45,901 nucleotides of DNA from SAR86 cluster bacterium (lineage in GTDB: Bacteria; Pseudomonadota; Gammaproteobacteria; Pseudomonadales; Pseudohongiellaceae): NCBI GenBank assembly GCA_002746215.1, contig NVWI01000001.1, forward strand, positions 570,376 to 616,276, given 5' to 3'. The position numbers and the translations under genes were made by a program. The notes below the pieces were generated by a model. It worked only from the letters and a program-made list of their open reading frames with translations. It had not been told where the DNA came from and made no database searches. Below, piece by piece: positions 44,935 to 45,901 of this stretch; within the stretch, counting starts at the first letter, position 1; every line of letters begins with the position of its first letter.

Positions 44935-45901
44935 AAATTGCAATTAATGGATTGGGGCGCATTGGCCGCAATGTGCTCCGGGCTCATTACGAACGCTCCC
45001 CTTCAAAAGATCTGCAAATAGTTGCATTGAATGAGTTGGCAGATCTGCCAACTCTTGCCCATCTCCTCCAATACGATAGTACACATGGCCAATTTCGCGG
45101 CGACATAAAAAAAGCTGATGGGCATCTGTTAATTAATGGCGATACGATTGCTGTTAGTCAGGTTGGCGATATTAATGAGCTGAACTGGCAGGGTATCGAC
45201 TTGGTGCTGGAATGCACAGGTGCTTATGCTAAACGCAGTGATGCTGAAATACATTTGCGCAACGGGGCTAAACGCGTGTTATTTTCTCAGCCTGCTAGCC
45301 CTGATGTCGATCTCACGGTTGTTTACGGTATCAATCATGAACAGCTTAGAAAAGAACACACTATTATTTCTGCTGCTTCCTGTACGACATATAGCTCTGT
45401 ACCAATTATTAAGGTGTTAGATGATGCGCTGGGAATTGAAAACGGCATGATCACGACGATTCATTCGGCGATGAATGATCAGCCATTAATAGATGCATAC
45501 CATCATACTAATTTGCGGCTTACACGCAGTGCTTTTCAATCGATTATTCCGGTAGAGACGGGGTTGGCTAAAGGTATCGAACGTATCCTGCCTGCGATGG
45601 CGGGTAAATTTGAAGCACAGGCAATTAGAGTGCCGACTATAAATGTGTCTGCTCTCGATATGACCATTGTTGTGAAGAAAGCTTGTTCTGCAGAAGATGT
45701 TAATCAAATTATCAAAGCAGCTTCAAATTCTTTGCCGTCTGAAGTGCTGGGCTATACCGATGAGCCATTGGCTTCCTGTGACTTTAATCATGATTCACGT
45801 TCTGCCATTGTTGATTTAGGGCAAACTAAAGTGAGTGGAAGGCATCTGGTAAAAATTCTGGTGTGGTTTGATAACGAGTGGGCTTATGCTAATCGTATGC
45901 T
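44931..45901 (+). CDS. epd: Erythrose-4-phosphate dehydrogenase-like GAPDH family enzyme, 3' end cut by window
   Basis: 323 codons are visible. GTG start at 44931, overlapping the tkt stop. The Rossmann start is [13 protein letters not shown], then [24 protein letters not shown], which is Epd-like. The catalytic cysteine lies in SAASCTTY, where the family has SNASCTTN, so the two Asn are replaced. The next part ([42 protein letters not shown]) follows Epd rather than GapA, which has TVHAxTxTQ. The end reaches [15 protein letters not shown], near the C-terminus. It should oxidise erythrose-4-phosphate for pyridoxal phosphate synthesis, or act as an alternative GAPDH. Coupling to tkt fits the first role. 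Confidence 0.88.
   Translation, partial: MKIAINGLGRIGRNVLRAHYERSPSKDLQIVALNELADLPTLAHLLQYDSTHGQFRGDIKKADGHLLINGDTIAVSQVGDINELNWQGIDLVLECTGAYAKRSDAEIHLRNGAKRVLFSQPASPDVDLTVVYGINHEQLRKEHTIISAASCTTYSSVPIIKVLDDALGIENGMITTIHSAMNDQPLIDAYHHTNLRLTRSAFQSIIPVETGLAKGIERILPAMAGKFEAQAIRVPTINVSALDMTIVVKKACSAEDVNQIIKAASNSLPSEVLGYTDEPLASCDFNHDSRSAIVDLGQTKVSGRHLVKILVWFDNEWAYANRM

Noticed and set aside
1-45901. CRISPR array, tRNA or rRNA genes
   Set aside because: No regularly spaced repeats, cloverleaf-like segments or rRNA sequence were seen in the intergenic regions, which are mostly short.

Overview
The window reads as a compact chromosome segment of a gammaproteobacterium, probably marine or aquatic. Evidence for this is the run glyA-nrdR-ribD-ribE-ribBX-ribH-nusB-thiL-(insert)-pgpA, a BaeSR-type two-component system, the ABC-F proteins EttA and Uup, a DeaD-type helicase, tkt followed by an epd-type dehydrogenase, and a RibBX-type riboflavin protein. 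Base composition looks moderate to AT-leaning. No rRNA, tRNA, CRISPR array, transposase or prophage structural gene was found. The species cannot be named from this sequence alone.

Layout. 1-2091: 2-oxoglutarate:ferredoxin oxidoreductase (korA, and the first codons of korB) on the minus strand, divergent from a membrane-anchored DsbA-like protein. 2878-5064: an AT-rich accessory patch that opens with a palindromic repeat and carries a one-TM coiled-coil protein, a short YidC/Oxa1-like insertase and a PaiB-family protein. 5097-8609 (minus): BaeS/BaeR-like sensor and regulator, with a lytic transglycosylase gene overlapping the regulator gene. 8912-10762: a membrane diguanylate cyclase and a lambda-P-like protein, closed by a strong terminator facing ettA. 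12655-19575: glyA, nrdR, the riboflavin genes, nusB and thiL. 19640-23564: a three-gene ABC-2 exporter and a fatty-acid desaturase inserted between thiL and pgpA. 23575-28123: pgpA, a YaiI-family gene, a CHASE4-GGDEF-EAL protein bracketed by an inverted repeat, and a class III cyclase-FHA protein. 28423-33029 (minus): deaD-type helicase, an AlkD-like protein and uup. 33208-36704: aldehyde dehydrogenase, two tandem palindromic repeats, a polysaccharide deacetylase, a DUF4156 lipoprotein and a zinc peptidase. 36806-39697 (minus): a tightly overlapping DUF4956 / VTC-domain / CotH operon. 39964-42662 (minus): ahcY and metK (methyl cycle). 42898-45901: tkt overlapping a partial epd-like gene.

The most notable items are: (1) a roughly 120-bp palindromic repeat present three times, whose flanks and centre are conserved while the stems differ in sequence yet stay self-complementary; (2) the DUF4956-VTC-CotH operon, a likely membrane/periplasmic phosphate-polymer or protein-phosphorylation system without an assigned role; (3) the YidC-like accessory cluster; (4) a second short repeat family built on GGTGTCAGAGTAA, including a near-perfect 21-bp inverted pair around the dual c-di-GMP gene; (5) a cyclase-FHA protein lacking the usual catalytic arginine.
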